The notes below the pieces were generated by a model. It was given only the letters and a program-made list of their open reading frames with translations. It did not search any database and was not told the origin of the DNA. 64,000 nt of DNA from assembly GCA_014529385.2 (NCBI GenBank), contig CM043960.1:124601543-124665542 (forward strand). The letters run 5' to 3'. This document shows positions 24,687-35,339 of the stretch, one piece after another. The position numbers were made by a program, and so were the translations under genes. The first letter of the stretch is position 1. Every line of letters starts with the position of its first letter. The DNA is from Adiantum capillus-veneris. Taxonomy: Eukaryota; Streptophyta; Polypodiopsida; Polypodiales; Pteridaceae.

Positions 24687-24892
24687 AGTATTGCATGTAG
24701 TGGAAACGGAGGCCGAAACGAGCCCAAATCAAAAATTTGAGGAAACTCAGCTCTTTGAAATGTAGCTCTTTGAGCTGTCCCACAATATTTGTCGACTTGC
24801 GAATGCTTGGCAAAGCTTGCAAAAATCGAAGAAAGTGAGCGCCTAGGCGTATGCTAGAGCTGTTGTCGACTAAGCATGGGAGGATGCAACCT

Positions 24893-24904
24893 GCTCTTAT
24901 ACCA
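24893..24904 (-). other. Primer-binding site of the copia element
   Basis: On the minus strand TGGTATAAGAGC, beside the 5' LTR (two bases of spacer). It matches the common initiator-Met tRNA site TGGTATCAGAGC with one mismatch. Confidence 0.85.
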
Positions 24905-24906
24905 AC

Positions 24907-25126
24907 TGTTGGAATTAGGGTTGCAGAACAACTTGGCGAAGATGAAGGAAGCTCAAGGCACACAATAGAGAGTGTATTACTTAGTGTGCCATGGAAAGAT
25001 AAGATTGCCATAGAATGATGGGAGTATATACAATGTACGCGGGAAAAAACCTCCTAGCGAGGGGAAAAATGCCCCGAGGATCCTAAATGTGTTCACACAC
25101 ATCACTATCACATGTATATGGTAGCA
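24907..25126 (-). repeat. Copia element, 5' LTR
   Basis: 220 bp, plus-strand ends TGTTGG and GTAGCA. Partner of 20,365-20,590. Confidence 0.9.
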
Positions 25127-26486
25127 TTTGTGGCCTTGTTGGTGCAGAAGTGTACTCCCTAATCACCAATGACTAGTGTTAGGCTATGGAGGGTGAAGCC
25201 TTAGCTTAACCATGGTGTTAAGGGTTAGGGTTATAGAGATGGTGATTAGGGTTAGGTTATACCAAGATCATAGAGAGAGAGAGAGAGAGAGAGACTATAG
25301 ACACAATGACAGAGTTCAAAGTGAAATTCATTCATTACAAAATAGCCTCTAATAAAGGCTTGGTGCTTTACAATCATTTGGCTAGAGAGGTTGCACTGTG
25401 TTAGGGTTAGGGTTATAGAAATGGTGATTAGGGTTACGTTATACCAAGAGCAAGATCATATAGAGAGAGAGAGAGAGTATAGACACAATGATAGAGTTCA
25501 AAGTGCATTTCATTCATTAGAAAATAGCCTCTAATAAAGGCTTGGTGCTTTACAATCATTGGCTAGAGAGGTTGCACCCCTCTTGCTATTGGACCATATC
25601 ATCAATTATCTCTTCCTAGGTGGTAGAGGGCTTTCCCATATGGTGCCACAAGTTGGGATTACCCTTACAATGCTAACCCTAAAAGGCACTTCACAAAGTT
25701 AAAAATTCCATGGGCGAATCAAACAACAAGCATGTTGTCTATGGTCTCCTAAAACAACACCTCAAGTAGGAGCGGTGAGTCAAATTGAAGGTGTGTGATC
25801 ATCTAGTTTTTTCTTAAATTAAAACAGGAGTAAGAGATTGTGTTGAATTAGAACAACCCACAATAATTTCTAAACCCAAGCCCCTAAACTACGTCTAGGA
25901 TAGGTGGCACCAAATCGTGAATCAAACCTTGTTGGTAGTGTCTATCTACTCTACACATCCCATGCGGCAAGTAGTTCATGCTAGAGACGCATCAAAATGG
26001 CATACAGGTGTATGTAACTTCAAAAGATTTTTAAAATTTATATTTTTATAATTTAAAGTGTAATTAATCACGTGTGTGTAGCTAGAGAGAGGTTATGTCA
26101 CTCCAAGCTAGAGAGAGTGTGGGTAACAATAAGTAAGTAGAGAAAGAGTGTGTATGTTTGTAAGTGGCTAGAGAGAGAGTCTATAACTGACGAGAGAGAG
26201 AGAGAGAGCTATGTGTGAGAGAAAATACCTATCGATAAGGTAGTTCATCGATAGTTTCTTGCCACCTTACATATGCATCATATTCATCAATGATCTTATT
26301 GATCAGTTAACTTATCATCGATATTTAATCGCTTGATAAGTTTATTGATCAATCAATTAGTAGTTTATTTTTAATAAATAAAAAAATCATTATTCATTTG
26401 AATAAATACAACCTAGGTGTTCAATGAGGCCATCGAGAAGATGAAGTAACCCTTAATAGTTTGGCCATGTGCAAGACCCATAACAC

Positions 26487-26529
<43 letters not shown>

Positions 26530-27055
26530 TGTGATTTTTACTATCCACCACTTTATGCATAGCCACCATTGGAGGGTGCACACCTACCTGAGGAGGCATT
26601 CTGAACGCTACATGAGCATTGAGGAGCATCTCTCACGATGTTGTCTCTTCATCTCCCCTCACACATCCATGCGGACAGCATACCCTTGAGTTGTGAGCTG
26701 ACCTTGATTGTGAACAAGGACCAAATCCCCCATACAGCCTCAGGCACATCACTCCAAAGGCAAAGCCTACTTTGAAAGGTCACCAAACAAGGAAATTTGG
26801 AGTTGAAAAAGGATTTGATCCAGGAAAATATAGAATTTATAGGAAGGCGAGTGCTCGTGATTTTTGAATCGTAACTTTTCCAAGATTTTCTTAATCAGCT
26901 TTATGAAAGCCTTAAGGCTATTAATTACATTTTATAGATATTTATTACATATATTAAGGTCTTGGCACACTATTTGGATTTTGCACCATGCTTAAGGCTT
27001 TTATATCAAACTTCGCTCCTCTCGTAAAGTAATTTCAAAGTATCAAGTTAAGTAT
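25127..27055. repeat. Large direct repeat, copy 2, segment c
   Basis: Collinear with about 3,475-5,418 of copy 1, including the GA tracts, a CA tract (about 26,485-26,525) and the TTAGGG-like words. One block (CATTGGCTAGAGAGGTTGCA) is present twice in each copy. It ends with AGTAT, the target site of the next element. No gene was seen. Confidence 0.88.
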
Positions 27056-27337
27056 TGTTGGGGTTTTAGGGTGGATACACACATGTAACATTCATGTTGT
27101 AGACACAAAATGAGGAGAGATGAGAGAGAAATAAAATGCCTATGCAAGAGGAGAACTTACACCATTGAAATGAACAAAATAACTAGTGCATAAGCAAATC
27201 TTGTAAACTACAAGTGATGTCTAGATCTTGTGGAGGGTGCCTTCTTATGTAGGCTCTCATGAGATGTTCTAGAGTGTTCTAGGGCTAGTTCTCACATGGC
27301 TAAGAGATGGAGTGAAGACATGTGTTTAATCCTTACA
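27056..27337 (-). repeat. Gag-only element, 3' LTR
   Basis: 282 bp, same length as its partner. It is preceded on the minus strand by the polypurine tract at 27,338-27,350. Confidence 0.95.
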
Positions 27338-27581
27338 AACTCCCCCTTAAAAATCATGCTTGGAACTCCTAAGGTTGCACAAAGGTATGTAGAAGGTTCA
27401 TACATTTTGGATACATCATTTTTGGGTCTAATGTGGTACATAATGGTTCTCATATGGATACAACATTATTCCCTACAATGATAAAACATAAAACGGTGCT
27501 CAAAGAGATACAAAGCATCATCACCCTTAGGATACAACTTAAGGAGTGGGTAACTAAACATAATGGGATGAAAATGAACAT

Positions 27582-28562
27582 TTAGTAAATATCATCATAC
27601 TCATAATTGGATTTGGATTTTGAGCCATATTTGGGGTTACCCTCCTCATGCTTTTTATTAGAAAAACTGGAGGAAGGAGAAGAGATGGCTGAATGGATGT
27701 AGTTCATGCTCTCGGCATCCTGGTTGTCATCATCTCCATCGTCATCATCATCACTATGCATATAGTGAACCTTGTTGGAAGACCTTTTACCTCGTTGAAT
27801 GTCGGAGGTAGTGTCGGTGTTGAGCCCATTGTGGTTACAAAATTGAGGCGCATGCCCCACTTTACCACACTTCACACACTTCTTGATTTTGTAGCAATTG
27901 AAATACTTATGATTTGTCTTTCCACAATGCTTACATGCTTTAAAGTTATTTTTAGAAGAAGATGAAACATACAAAGCTTGTGAGGTGTTCTCTTCTTTAT
28001 GTGTGTGTTTCTTCTCTTGTTCTTGTAAAGAGTTGACAATGCTCTCAAGTGAAGGAATTGGTTCCTTCTCTTTTAAGACCGTCACAATATTATCATATTG
28101 CAATGGAAGAGACTTAAGTAATACGGCAATTTTGTCTTCTTTTTCAATGTTGCATTCTATGTAACTTAGTTGCATGCAAATGCTTTTTAGTCTATTGACT
28201 AAGCTAGATAAGCTTTCACCCTCTTGCATAACTAAGCTATAGAGTTGCATTTTAAGAGAAATCTTAGAGTGTTTTGATTTTGCCCCAAAATTCCTCTCGA
28301 GTATCTCCCATGCATGCTTAGTGGTAGTGGATTGGTCTAAATAGTGAACTATCTCATCCGCTACACTTGTGAGAAGAATGCCCGATGCTTTTTCATCCTT
28401 AATTTGAAGTTCACATTGTTGTACACGTGAAGGTGGGTTCTCTTCATCAATATTAGATGTGATTATGCTCCATAACCCTTTCTTCATTAGATATCCCTTT
28501 ACCTTAACTTGCCAAGTGTTGAATCCTACCCCATTAAAGATAGATAGATTATCATTACCCAT
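27582..28562 (-). CDS. Intact copia-type Gag polyprotein with two zinc knuckles
   Basis: 326 residues from the chosen start, no internal stop. I chose the methionine of MGNDNLSIFNGVGF because copia gag proteins begin just before this F-x-G-x-x-F-x-x-W segment; the open frame extends 58 codons further upstream (to 28,736), but that part looks unlike gag. Residues about 8-30 are a DUF4219-like start (NTWQVKVKGYL). Residues about 50-165 are a UBN2-like capsid domain (TKHAWEILERNFG, KMQLYSLVMQEGESL). Two CCHC knuckles follow: C210, C213, H218, C223 and C229, C232, H237, C242. A run of Asp (270-279) and a Ser-rich, Lys-rich tail end the protein. The usual protease motif after the knuckles is absent and the frame simply stops. 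The product would assemble particles and bind RNA. It is the only clearly intact domain-bearing protein in the window. Confidence 0.9.
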   Translation of the reverse strand: MGNDNLSIFNGVGFNTWQVKVKGYLMKKGLWSIITSNIDEENPPSRVQQCELQIKDEKASGILLTSVADEIVHYLDQSTTTKHAWEILERNFGAKSKHSKISLKMQLYSLVMQEGESLSSLVNRLKSICMQLSYIECNIEKEDKIAVLLKSLPLQYDNIVTVLKEKEPIPSLESIVNSLQEQEKKHTHKEENTSQALYVSSSSKNNFKACKHCGKTNHKYFNCYKIKKCVKCGKVGHAPQFCNHNGLNTDTTSDIQRGKRSSNKVHYMHSDDDDDGDDDNQDAESMNYIHSAISSPSSSFSNKKHEEGNPKYGSKSKSNYEYDDIY

Positions 28563-29962
28563 AGTGTATGATGGTAGGTGAATATGCAATGGCAAGAGCG
28601 GTCCTATCAAGAGACTCTCTTGATGGTGTCTTGGCCCATTACAATAGCATACAAATGAAGCAAGTAAAATGTAGCATATAGAGTTACAAAATGCTTGTTT
28701 TGGGTTACCAAGTGCGGCAATGTATTGCCACTTCAAAGTAGAGTTGAAGCGTCCTTTTCCCCCTTTGTTGAAGAGTGTGGAATGATAGAATTCATCCTAT
28801 TGCTTGCTGTTTTTGATGATTTGAAATGTCCCCCTTTGTTGAAGTAGAATCGGCCTCGAAGTAGTGATGTAGACGCTCCCGATTGATGTAGTCTTTGTCG
28901 GCAAGTGTCGTAGAGTGTTGCCCAAGCCTTAAGAGTGCTTAATAGAGCATAAAAATTAGATATAAGGACCTATTTTCCACTTTTAATTCTCTGATATGAA
29001 AACAGAGAATTAATGAAGCTTAAAACTCATGAAAATGTGACTAGTAGCTAGTGACTAGTTAGCTAGTCTTGTACTATTAATGTACGGAGCTTTAGGCATC
29101 AAAGGAGCATGAAATGGGGCTGATTAGAGCAAGTAAATGGATTGCTTTTGAAGAAAACACAGTCATGGAAACTTCGAGAGCTTATTTGTGAAGTAGAGGA
29201 TAAGATAGACGAAGATAGGAGCTAGTAGAAGTGTAGTCTTGCAAGAATGAAGCAAGTGAGAGTAAGGAGCATTGAGATCAAGCTTGGGGCTGATGGAGAG
29301 CTGAAGCTTTCCATGAAAGCTTGGTGGGAAGAAGGAGAAGCTCCTAGAGGAGAGAGAAAGTAGGTGGTTGAATGAGCAAGAATCAAGTGAAGAGCACTTT
29401 CCACATTTCAAGGCCACTTGTCCACTTGCATGCCCACTTGTGAGGCTTGACCCCGGGGGATTCACTCTATAAACAAAATGGGACGCCACCTGCGAGTGGG
29501 CAAATTTGATAAAACCCCTATATAAGACTCATATTAGGGAATATGACCCCCCTTTCTACGCTTATACGACAATACAAGAAGGAAACTATCATACCCCTAT
29601 CTTACATATAAACTTTAGGTCTCACATGATCTAACTCAGTAAAACTAGTCAAACAATGTGTAGCGTAGTGACTGGCAATGTACTAAGGAATCACTTTTGT
29701 TGATAACTAGATGTACCCTTAATGTGTTTTAGTTTGACTTTCAAACTATGTGTCTGATCAGCCTGCACTCTGGCTATTCATCCAATTCTAACCCATCCAA
29801 AGATGGTGTAAATCAACCCTTGACCTGCTCCAAATAAGTCCTTATTTATGATCGGCTTGATGCAAAATTTGATACATGACCTGATAAAAAACTTCCCCAA
29901 AATTCATCCAAGTTATACAGCACACCAGTGACCAATCATTACAAGTAATCAACCCAAGTCAT

Positions 29963-29993
<31 letters not shown>

Positions 29994-30266
29994 CCGCCCC
30001 CCTAAATATGATACCCCCTCCCTTATTTATAAACTTGGGAGATAAATTATTGGGGGCCTGCCCCTAACTTATACGCTTATGTAACTTGTAGAAAAATCCC
30101 CTTCCCCTGCACTTACGTGGTGCGATAAGTTTTCCATGGTGAATCCCATGAGGGCTTGACTTTCTCCTCTTTTAGCTCTTCCAAAAAAATTTTAGAGAGA
30201 GTGTGTGAGAAAACCACCTAAAAGTGAATGCTAGTGTGTGCTAGTGAGCCCATGAGGGTCTTTAAT
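28563..30266 (-). other. Long leader of the gag-only element, with a poly-G tract
   Basis: About 1.7 kb between primer site and gag without a recognised protein. It includes an uninterrupted run of 28 C on the plus strand (29,963-29,990), followed by TCCCCGCCCCCC, i.e. poly-G in the element RNA. The small frame at 29,163-29,489 resembles nothing known. Confidence 0.7.
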
Positions 30267-30278
30267 GCTCTGATACCA
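30267..30278 (-). other. Primer-binding site of the gag-only element
   Basis: Minus strand TGGTATCAGAGC, the perfect initiator-Met tRNA complement used by many copia elements, two bases from the LTR. Confidence 0.95.
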
Positions 30279-30280
30279 AT

Positions 30281-30562
30281 TGTTGGGGTTTTAGGGTGGA
30301 TACACACATGTAGCATTCATGTTGCAGACACAAAATGAGGAGAGATGAGAGAGAAATAAAATGCCTATGCAAGAGGAGAACTTACACCATTGAAATGAAC
30401 AAAATAACTAGTGCATAAGCAAATCTTGTAAACTACAAGTGATGTCTAGAGCTTGTAGAGGGTGCCTTCTTATGTAGGCTCTCATGAGATGTTCCAGAGT
30501 GTTCTAGGGCTAGTTCCCACATGGCTAAGAAATGGAGTGAAGGCATGTGTTTAATCCTTACA
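30281..30562 (-). repeat. Gag-only element, 5' LTR
   Basis: 282 bp, ends TGTTGG and TTACA on the plus strand, followed by the AGTAT target duplication. Confidence 0.95.
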
Positions 30563-31123
30563 AGTATGGCTTCCATTCATTATTTGACAAGGTAATTTGG
30601 GAACGTTTTGGAGTCAAAATTGGCATTGGATTCACTTTCAACAAGTTATCTTGATATTGGGATTCAATTTGGCACGACAAACCACCTTCCCTAGTCTGTG
30701 TTTGTTCCTATACAAGTACTACATGGACTACGCCATGCTTTGCGAGGCATTGTTTCTTACAAGGTAATCATTTTTTCTTGCTCACAATACTGCACCACAG
30801 ATTTAGACATAAATATGCATCATAACTTTGGTTTTTAAAATCCTATGCTTGAATAGGCCTATTGTTGCACCACATTAGGACACTCTTCTGGAGGGTGACA
30901 CACGGCAACTAGCATAGAGGACAACATAGAGTTGCTTGATCTTCAAGAATTTAGAGCATTGCTCATGCATATCTGTTTTGGAAATGAACTTTGCAAATTT
31001 TCATGAGAATGTCACTAAACTTTCCGATTTGATAGTGCAACTCATGCATCAAGAGGCCAAGAGACTTACACAACTAAGCACCCTGGGATTTTTTTGGGCT
31101 CCAAATTGGAAAATCCAATCCCT
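30563..31123. repeat. Large direct repeat, copy 2, segment d (end)
   Basis: Collinear with about 5,414-5,977. The last 300 bp can be read as a badly decayed gag-like frame running into the next entry (HPGIFLGSKLENPIP), which suggests that the repeat unit ends inside a gypsy-type element. The corresponding frame in copy 1 is cut off at 5,977. Confidence 0.8.
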
Positions 31124-31139
31124 CCAGACATGTTGCCAA

Positions 31140-31483
31140 TTCTCACTTAAAAAGAGGTGGATGAGTAGTTGAAAAACATGAAACTACCAATCTTTTGAGG
31201 GGAGGAGAAAGAACACAAGAAAGATATGGTAAATATCTCTCTCAATAAATGGGATGGTATTCACGATCTTCGTCAGACTTTGGATGCAGTTAAGGCACTG
31301 CAAACTAGTTTGACACTAGAAGTTAAAGCCTATACATGGTGGATTCCACTCAAGGAGAAGGGCATCATTCCACACACATGGGCTGCCTTTAAGGATGTCT
31401 TTAGAAATTATTTCTTCCTAATAATGAGAAGGATAGAAATTGAAATGCATGGGATAAGTGTTTTATGCATCAAGATAAAATAG
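31140..31483 (+). pseudogene. Gypsy-type gag fragment
   Basis: The plus-strand frame from 31,226 reads VKAYTWWIPLKEKGI and TWAAFKDVFRNYFF. This matches the pattern of the Ty3 capsid domain (W, then a spacer, then W-x-x-F-x-x-x-F). Stops precede it. It stops at 31,483, next to an oppositely oriented integrase piece. The call rests on pattern only. Confidence 0.5.
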
Positions 31484-31494
31484 TGCTTGAATAT

Positions 31495-32047
31495 ATCTCA
31501 TGACAGGTACCAACTCCCTTTCAAAATACAGCTTGAGACGCACACCATTCACCCTCTCTTTAAGAAATCAGCTATTCATCCTCATCAATTGATAGGTACC
31601 ATTGGGAAAAGCTTAATGTACCTTGTATGGTCCCATCCATTTCTTCTTGAACTTCTTTTGGAACATAAAATTGAGGTAGCTCTCGTACTTCATCACCAAA
31701 TTGCCCTTCTCTATATGCTTCTCTGGCAAGTGCTGATTGAACTTTGCAACTCTTTTATCCCTTTGCTTCACATAGAAATCTGTTGTTGCTTCTCTATTCA
31801 CCTTTAAAGCTTCAAGGCTGGTGATCCAGTCCTACAAACCATCTTGATGAGCTCTATCAATCTGCCACATACCTTTTAATGCACCCAGTTGAACATGCAC
31901 AAGCAAAACCACCTCTTTGCCATTAAACAACTCATAAGGGCTAAAGCTGGTAGCAACTATGTAAGAAGTCATGTAATCCCATAAACACTTGTCAAGATTA
32001 GCCTTCCACTCTTCTACCTGTTTGCATAGATATTTGGTGAGCACCAT
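31495..32047 (-). pseudogene. Gypsy integrase C-terminal fragment
   Basis: Minus-strand frames: SYIVATSFSPYELFNGKEVV corresponds to the TG-x-SPYELVYG segment that ends the integrase core. VMKYESYLNFMFQKKFKKKW and GPYKVH, then a stop and AFPNGTYQL with NGVRLKLYF, form the GPY/F module of the C-terminal domain. Two or more stops are present. Upstream, instead of the rest of pol, comes a gag piece. Confidence 0.8.
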
Positions 32048-32049
32048 GA

Positions 32050-32585
32050 CACTATGTCCAACCTTCTCTCAAACTTTGGGATGTAGGGACACCATGAATT
32101 TATCAATTTGAAGTACTCGCCATTGGTGAACTGCATAGCGGCTACAAATCCTGCCCAGCACTCTTCAAAAAGGTTGATAAAAACACCAAATTCTTCATTT
32201 CCATCTTGTCTTAAATCCTTCAAATTTGCATCCAAATCAATTGGGCACACCTCCTTACAAAAATCTTGTAGCAAGCAAGCCCGCAAGGCCGGCCATATCA
32301 ACATGGGTTCTCCCTCCAAATCATCAAACCATACCTTCACTTTGGCTCGCATCACATCACCAATAGAATCTTCTGTATCTTGAAATCTTCATTCGGCATA
32401 TGCAATGGCAACATGTACAACTCAAAATTGGCCATCCACTCCTCTAGATCCTCCTTGCTGGTGAAGATCTGCTCGTAATTTCTTGTTGCTTCAGCTTGAT
32501 CAAACCAATGAGCAATCAGATGCTCCTCAATGGGGGGCACCAAAAGATGGAGAGACGGAATGCAAACACACCCCAAAACACACAT
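32050..32585 (-). pseudogene. Gypsy gag fragment joined to an integrase tail
   Basis: Two overlapping minus-strand frames: 32,352-32,585 (SKEDLEEWMANFELYMLPLH) and 32,014-32,355 (VKVWFDDLEGEP, ALRACLLQDFCKEVCP, DLRQDGNEEFGVFINLFEEC). It resembles the gag at 41,044-41,784 (LEDWLADFELWMLLMHML; IWFDSLKGDD), so both belong to one family. Immediately downstream the integrase tail begins: protease, reverse transcriptase and the integrase core are missing through one large internal deletion. Confidence 0.75.
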
Positions 32586-32867
32586 AGATTACCTCTCTAT
32601 CGCCCAAGATATTGACAACACCCCAATCCTCTCAGTAATACCTCTAGAATGACACAGTTTTCACAACATACACCTTATGTTGCACACAAATAAGTGTATA
32701 CACACCTCAAGGAATTAATGCCTATACAATACTCCCAACACTTCAATTGTACACACCATCATCACACAACACACATCTCTCCCTCTCTATACCACCAAAC
32801 ACGGCTCGGTGTGGTGTGTGCGTGTGGTGCATGCACACACCACACCATATTTGCTTCGCACTCTTCA

Positions 32868-32885
32868 ATTGGTATCAGAGCTACG
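32868..32885 (+). other. Primer-binding-site-like sequence (initiator-Met)
   Basis: Plus strand TTGGTATCAGAGCTACG contains the canonical 12-base site. The upstream 280 bp (CA-rich, ending CTCTTCAA) would be the end of an LTR, but I could not find its second copy. It may belong to the element whose protease relic lies at 35.4-35.6 kb. Confidence 0.6.
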
Positions 32886-32889
32886 ACAG

Positions 32890-35330
32890 TTATTGGTGTG
32901 CGTGAGAGATTTTCGACGAGACACGAAAGCGGCTTGGATCTTGGTGGCTATGGAATCTGGATGGAGCTTCCTTGAGTAGATTCGAACCGGAGATGGAACT
33001 GGATCAAGGCAGATTGGAGCCAGATTGGAGGGAATTGGCAAGATTGGAGCCCCAACATGCATAGCCCCTCTTGGGCTTTGGGGAATCTTTGAGAGAACAG
33101 AGCATCTCTGCAAAAAATGGGATCTGCAGGGCAAAAACCGGTGCAAGGTCTACACAGAGCAGTAAGCAGTGGATATCGGCATCTTGAGCTTGAAAAATAG
33201 CTTGAAGAGACACATTTTTCGGTGACAATTTCTTCGAGACTTTTGGTGATCTTTTACCCGATATCGACGGTTCTTCGATTTTGGTGTTCTTCTGGACATC
33301 GGTGATTCCCATTGCCTAGACATTCACAATTTGCATCAAAGGCTACAATTTTGATGATCGCCTTTGTTCAACAATGGAAAGCAGCATTGACCAAGTTTCT
33401 CTTGGCTTCCACATAGCGAGAGCAAGAGAGAGTAGTTGGACCACGCCCCATCCCGGAGCAGATTTGCTTCGACGGACATCCCCTGGTATCCCGTCCTTGA
33501 TCTAGAATTTTGGCTTTGACAACCCCATTTCCAGATTCGATGGCACATACCGATGCATAGTGGATCCTATGGCCCATTCTAGATCAGTTTTTCCACGAGT
33601 GTGCTCTCAGATGGTGATTTTTACCACAAGCAGCTGATCATGCTTTGTGTTTGGTTTTTAATCAATGTGTTTTCCAACCAATGAGATAGTGCACCAAATT
33701 TCTAATGTTCTTGCTCATAGTTTATGCTTTCTTGCAGTGCAAACTATGTATGATTGTGTGGGTCATTTTAGAGAGTGTTTTTAGCACGATTTTGTGCATT
33801 CATTAGGAAAAGTTTGGACTCAAAAATGGGCCTTGTAAGAATTGTTGATGTGGCATAGCTTTCAAAAAGTGGGGATCGGTAAATTTTTTGCAAATAATAT
33901 CCAAACTTGTCGGAGGTTGGATATTTAGAATCTACTCTTCAACTGCTATCTATTGATATATAGCATGCATTCGGACATTGCCTTCATGTAGATCTAGAAA
34001 AAGGTGATTTTAGATTACCGTAACGGTAACAAAACCTGGCTGATTGAAGAAAAATGGCATAACTTTCATAGAAGTCATCCAAACTTTTCGAACCTTGGCT
34101 CTTTAGAATCCATTCAAGAACTTTCCAATGAGGTCATATCATGGGGTTCTAAGCAATATTTAGAGGGGTCTACCGGGTTGCTTTCTTTTGTACAACTTTG
34201 ATGATGTGGCACTCTTAAAAGGCCCAAAAATGAGTTCAAAATTTTCCTAATGCTCATGTATGTATGCATTTTGTGCATACAGCTTGAGCTAGGTCTAGGT
34301 ATAGCTCACAAGTACCAGGTTCACAGGTTTACAGTGTTTTTGGATAGGTACAGGTCCATAGAGCTGCTCATTCAAGAGTAAGCTTGTTTGCCAAGGTTTT
34401 GGTATACGATTTGTGGCTCAAAGGGTTCACCGTTCAATACCCCCTATATAACGTGCATTTGTGGGGTATTAAAAAAAACCCTCTTTTCACATGTATAAAT
34501 GAATAAAATAACCCCTTATTTTAGGATTTTCTTTGCAAAATTGAATATAAAAACCCCTTAGTTTAATGTATCTCTATTAAATTGCCTAAAATTTTTGCAT
34601 TTTAAAACCCATCCTTTTGAACTCACGTTATACATTAACATGATTACATAGTGCACCCCCCGAGATTTGTGGATTTGTTATGCGGTATTGGTGAGATTGT
34701 TTGAGTTTTCACTTAGTTTTCAGGGGAACATTTGTTGGATTTTCCCAAATTCTTGCCATGTTCTATGTGTATCTACAATTTTTCTCTCTCATGGTTTAGT
34801 GGTCAAGTTTGACTCCCACTTTGACAGGTTTTGCTAGCTTGGACACAATTTAGTGATCTTGTACCCATTCTCACAGGAGTGAGAGTTGCATATGCTCATG
34901 TGGCTACAGACTTTTCTAGTCACAAGTTTCCACATTTTTTGTAGGCAGTTTCTCTTGTGGGACGCATTTTGAGCTAGTTTGCTCACTACTTGCATATATG
35001 GTTATACACTTTATGCTCAATTGAGTTGTTTATCCTAGATTGTATTCTTGCAGATATAGCAAATTGTGAAGCTGATTCTTTGCATATGTGAGCATCGATT
35101 TTGATGCTTTTGATCTTGGTTTCCATGATTGTGTAGTGGGCGAGTTATCTCCCACTTTGTTGCCAGTTTGGCATGGTTTACGGTAGAGATTGTGCTTTAG
35201 TTTTTTTATCAATTTACAGGGGAGATTGTGCCAGATTTCTCCCAGGTTTTCTTGCCATAGTTTCTTGACATTCACTTATGGTTGTAGGTATGTATGATAG
35301 TTTAGAGTCTACACTAATGACTTGTGAGAG
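32890..35330. other. Gene-free stretch, possible leader of a decayed copia element
   Basis: No domain was recognised on either strand; small frames near 33,000-33,600 and 34,004-34,201 look random. The region is AT-rich, with a string of T- and A-runs near 34,450-34,640. Confidence 0.5.
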
Positions 35331-35339
35331 ACGGCGGTC

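Larger units (their letters stand above)
20365..25126 (-). mobile_element. Ty1/copia LTR retrotransposon, old and decayed
   Basis: Two LTRs of about 220 bp start TGTTGGAATT (20,365-about 20,590 and 24,907-25,126; the right one ends GCA). They differ at roughly one base in eight plus an indel, so the insertion is old. The primer-binding site left of the right LTR (24,893-24,904, minus strand TGGTATAAGAGC) is one mismatch from the initiator-Met tRNA complement. The order on the minus strand is gag, zinc knuckle, protease, integrase, reverse transcriptase, RNase H, which defines copia. Sequence on both sides matches copy 1 around 3,470-3,480, so the insertion site is clear, but the target duplication has decayed (GTGAT against TTTGT). 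Confidence 0.9.
27056..30562 (-). mobile_element. Non-autonomous copia-type LTR retrotransposon with gag only (TR-GAG-like)
   Basis: Two LTRs of exactly 282 bp (27,056-27,337 and 30,281-30,562), both TGTTGG...TTACA, differ at about eight positions (roughly 3%). The target duplication AGTAT is at 27,051-27,055 and 30,563-30,567, and copy 1 has a single AGTAT at the matching place near 5,414. On the minus strand a perfect initiator-Met primer site TGGTATCAGAGC (30,267-30,278) lies two bases from the 5' LTR, and a polypurine tract AAGGGGGAGTT adjoins the 3' LTR. The 2.9-kb interior encodes one intact gag and no protease, integrase or reverse transcriptase. The family name TR-GAG describes such elements. 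Movement must have relied on enzymes from a relative. Confidence 0.95.

Noticed and set aside
28563-28736. 58-residue N-terminal extension of the intact Gag, which has a hydrophobic stretch resembling a signal peptide
   Set aside because: Copia Gag is cytosolic and conserved similarity starts only after the internal methionine; the extension is more likely leader sequence read open by chance.
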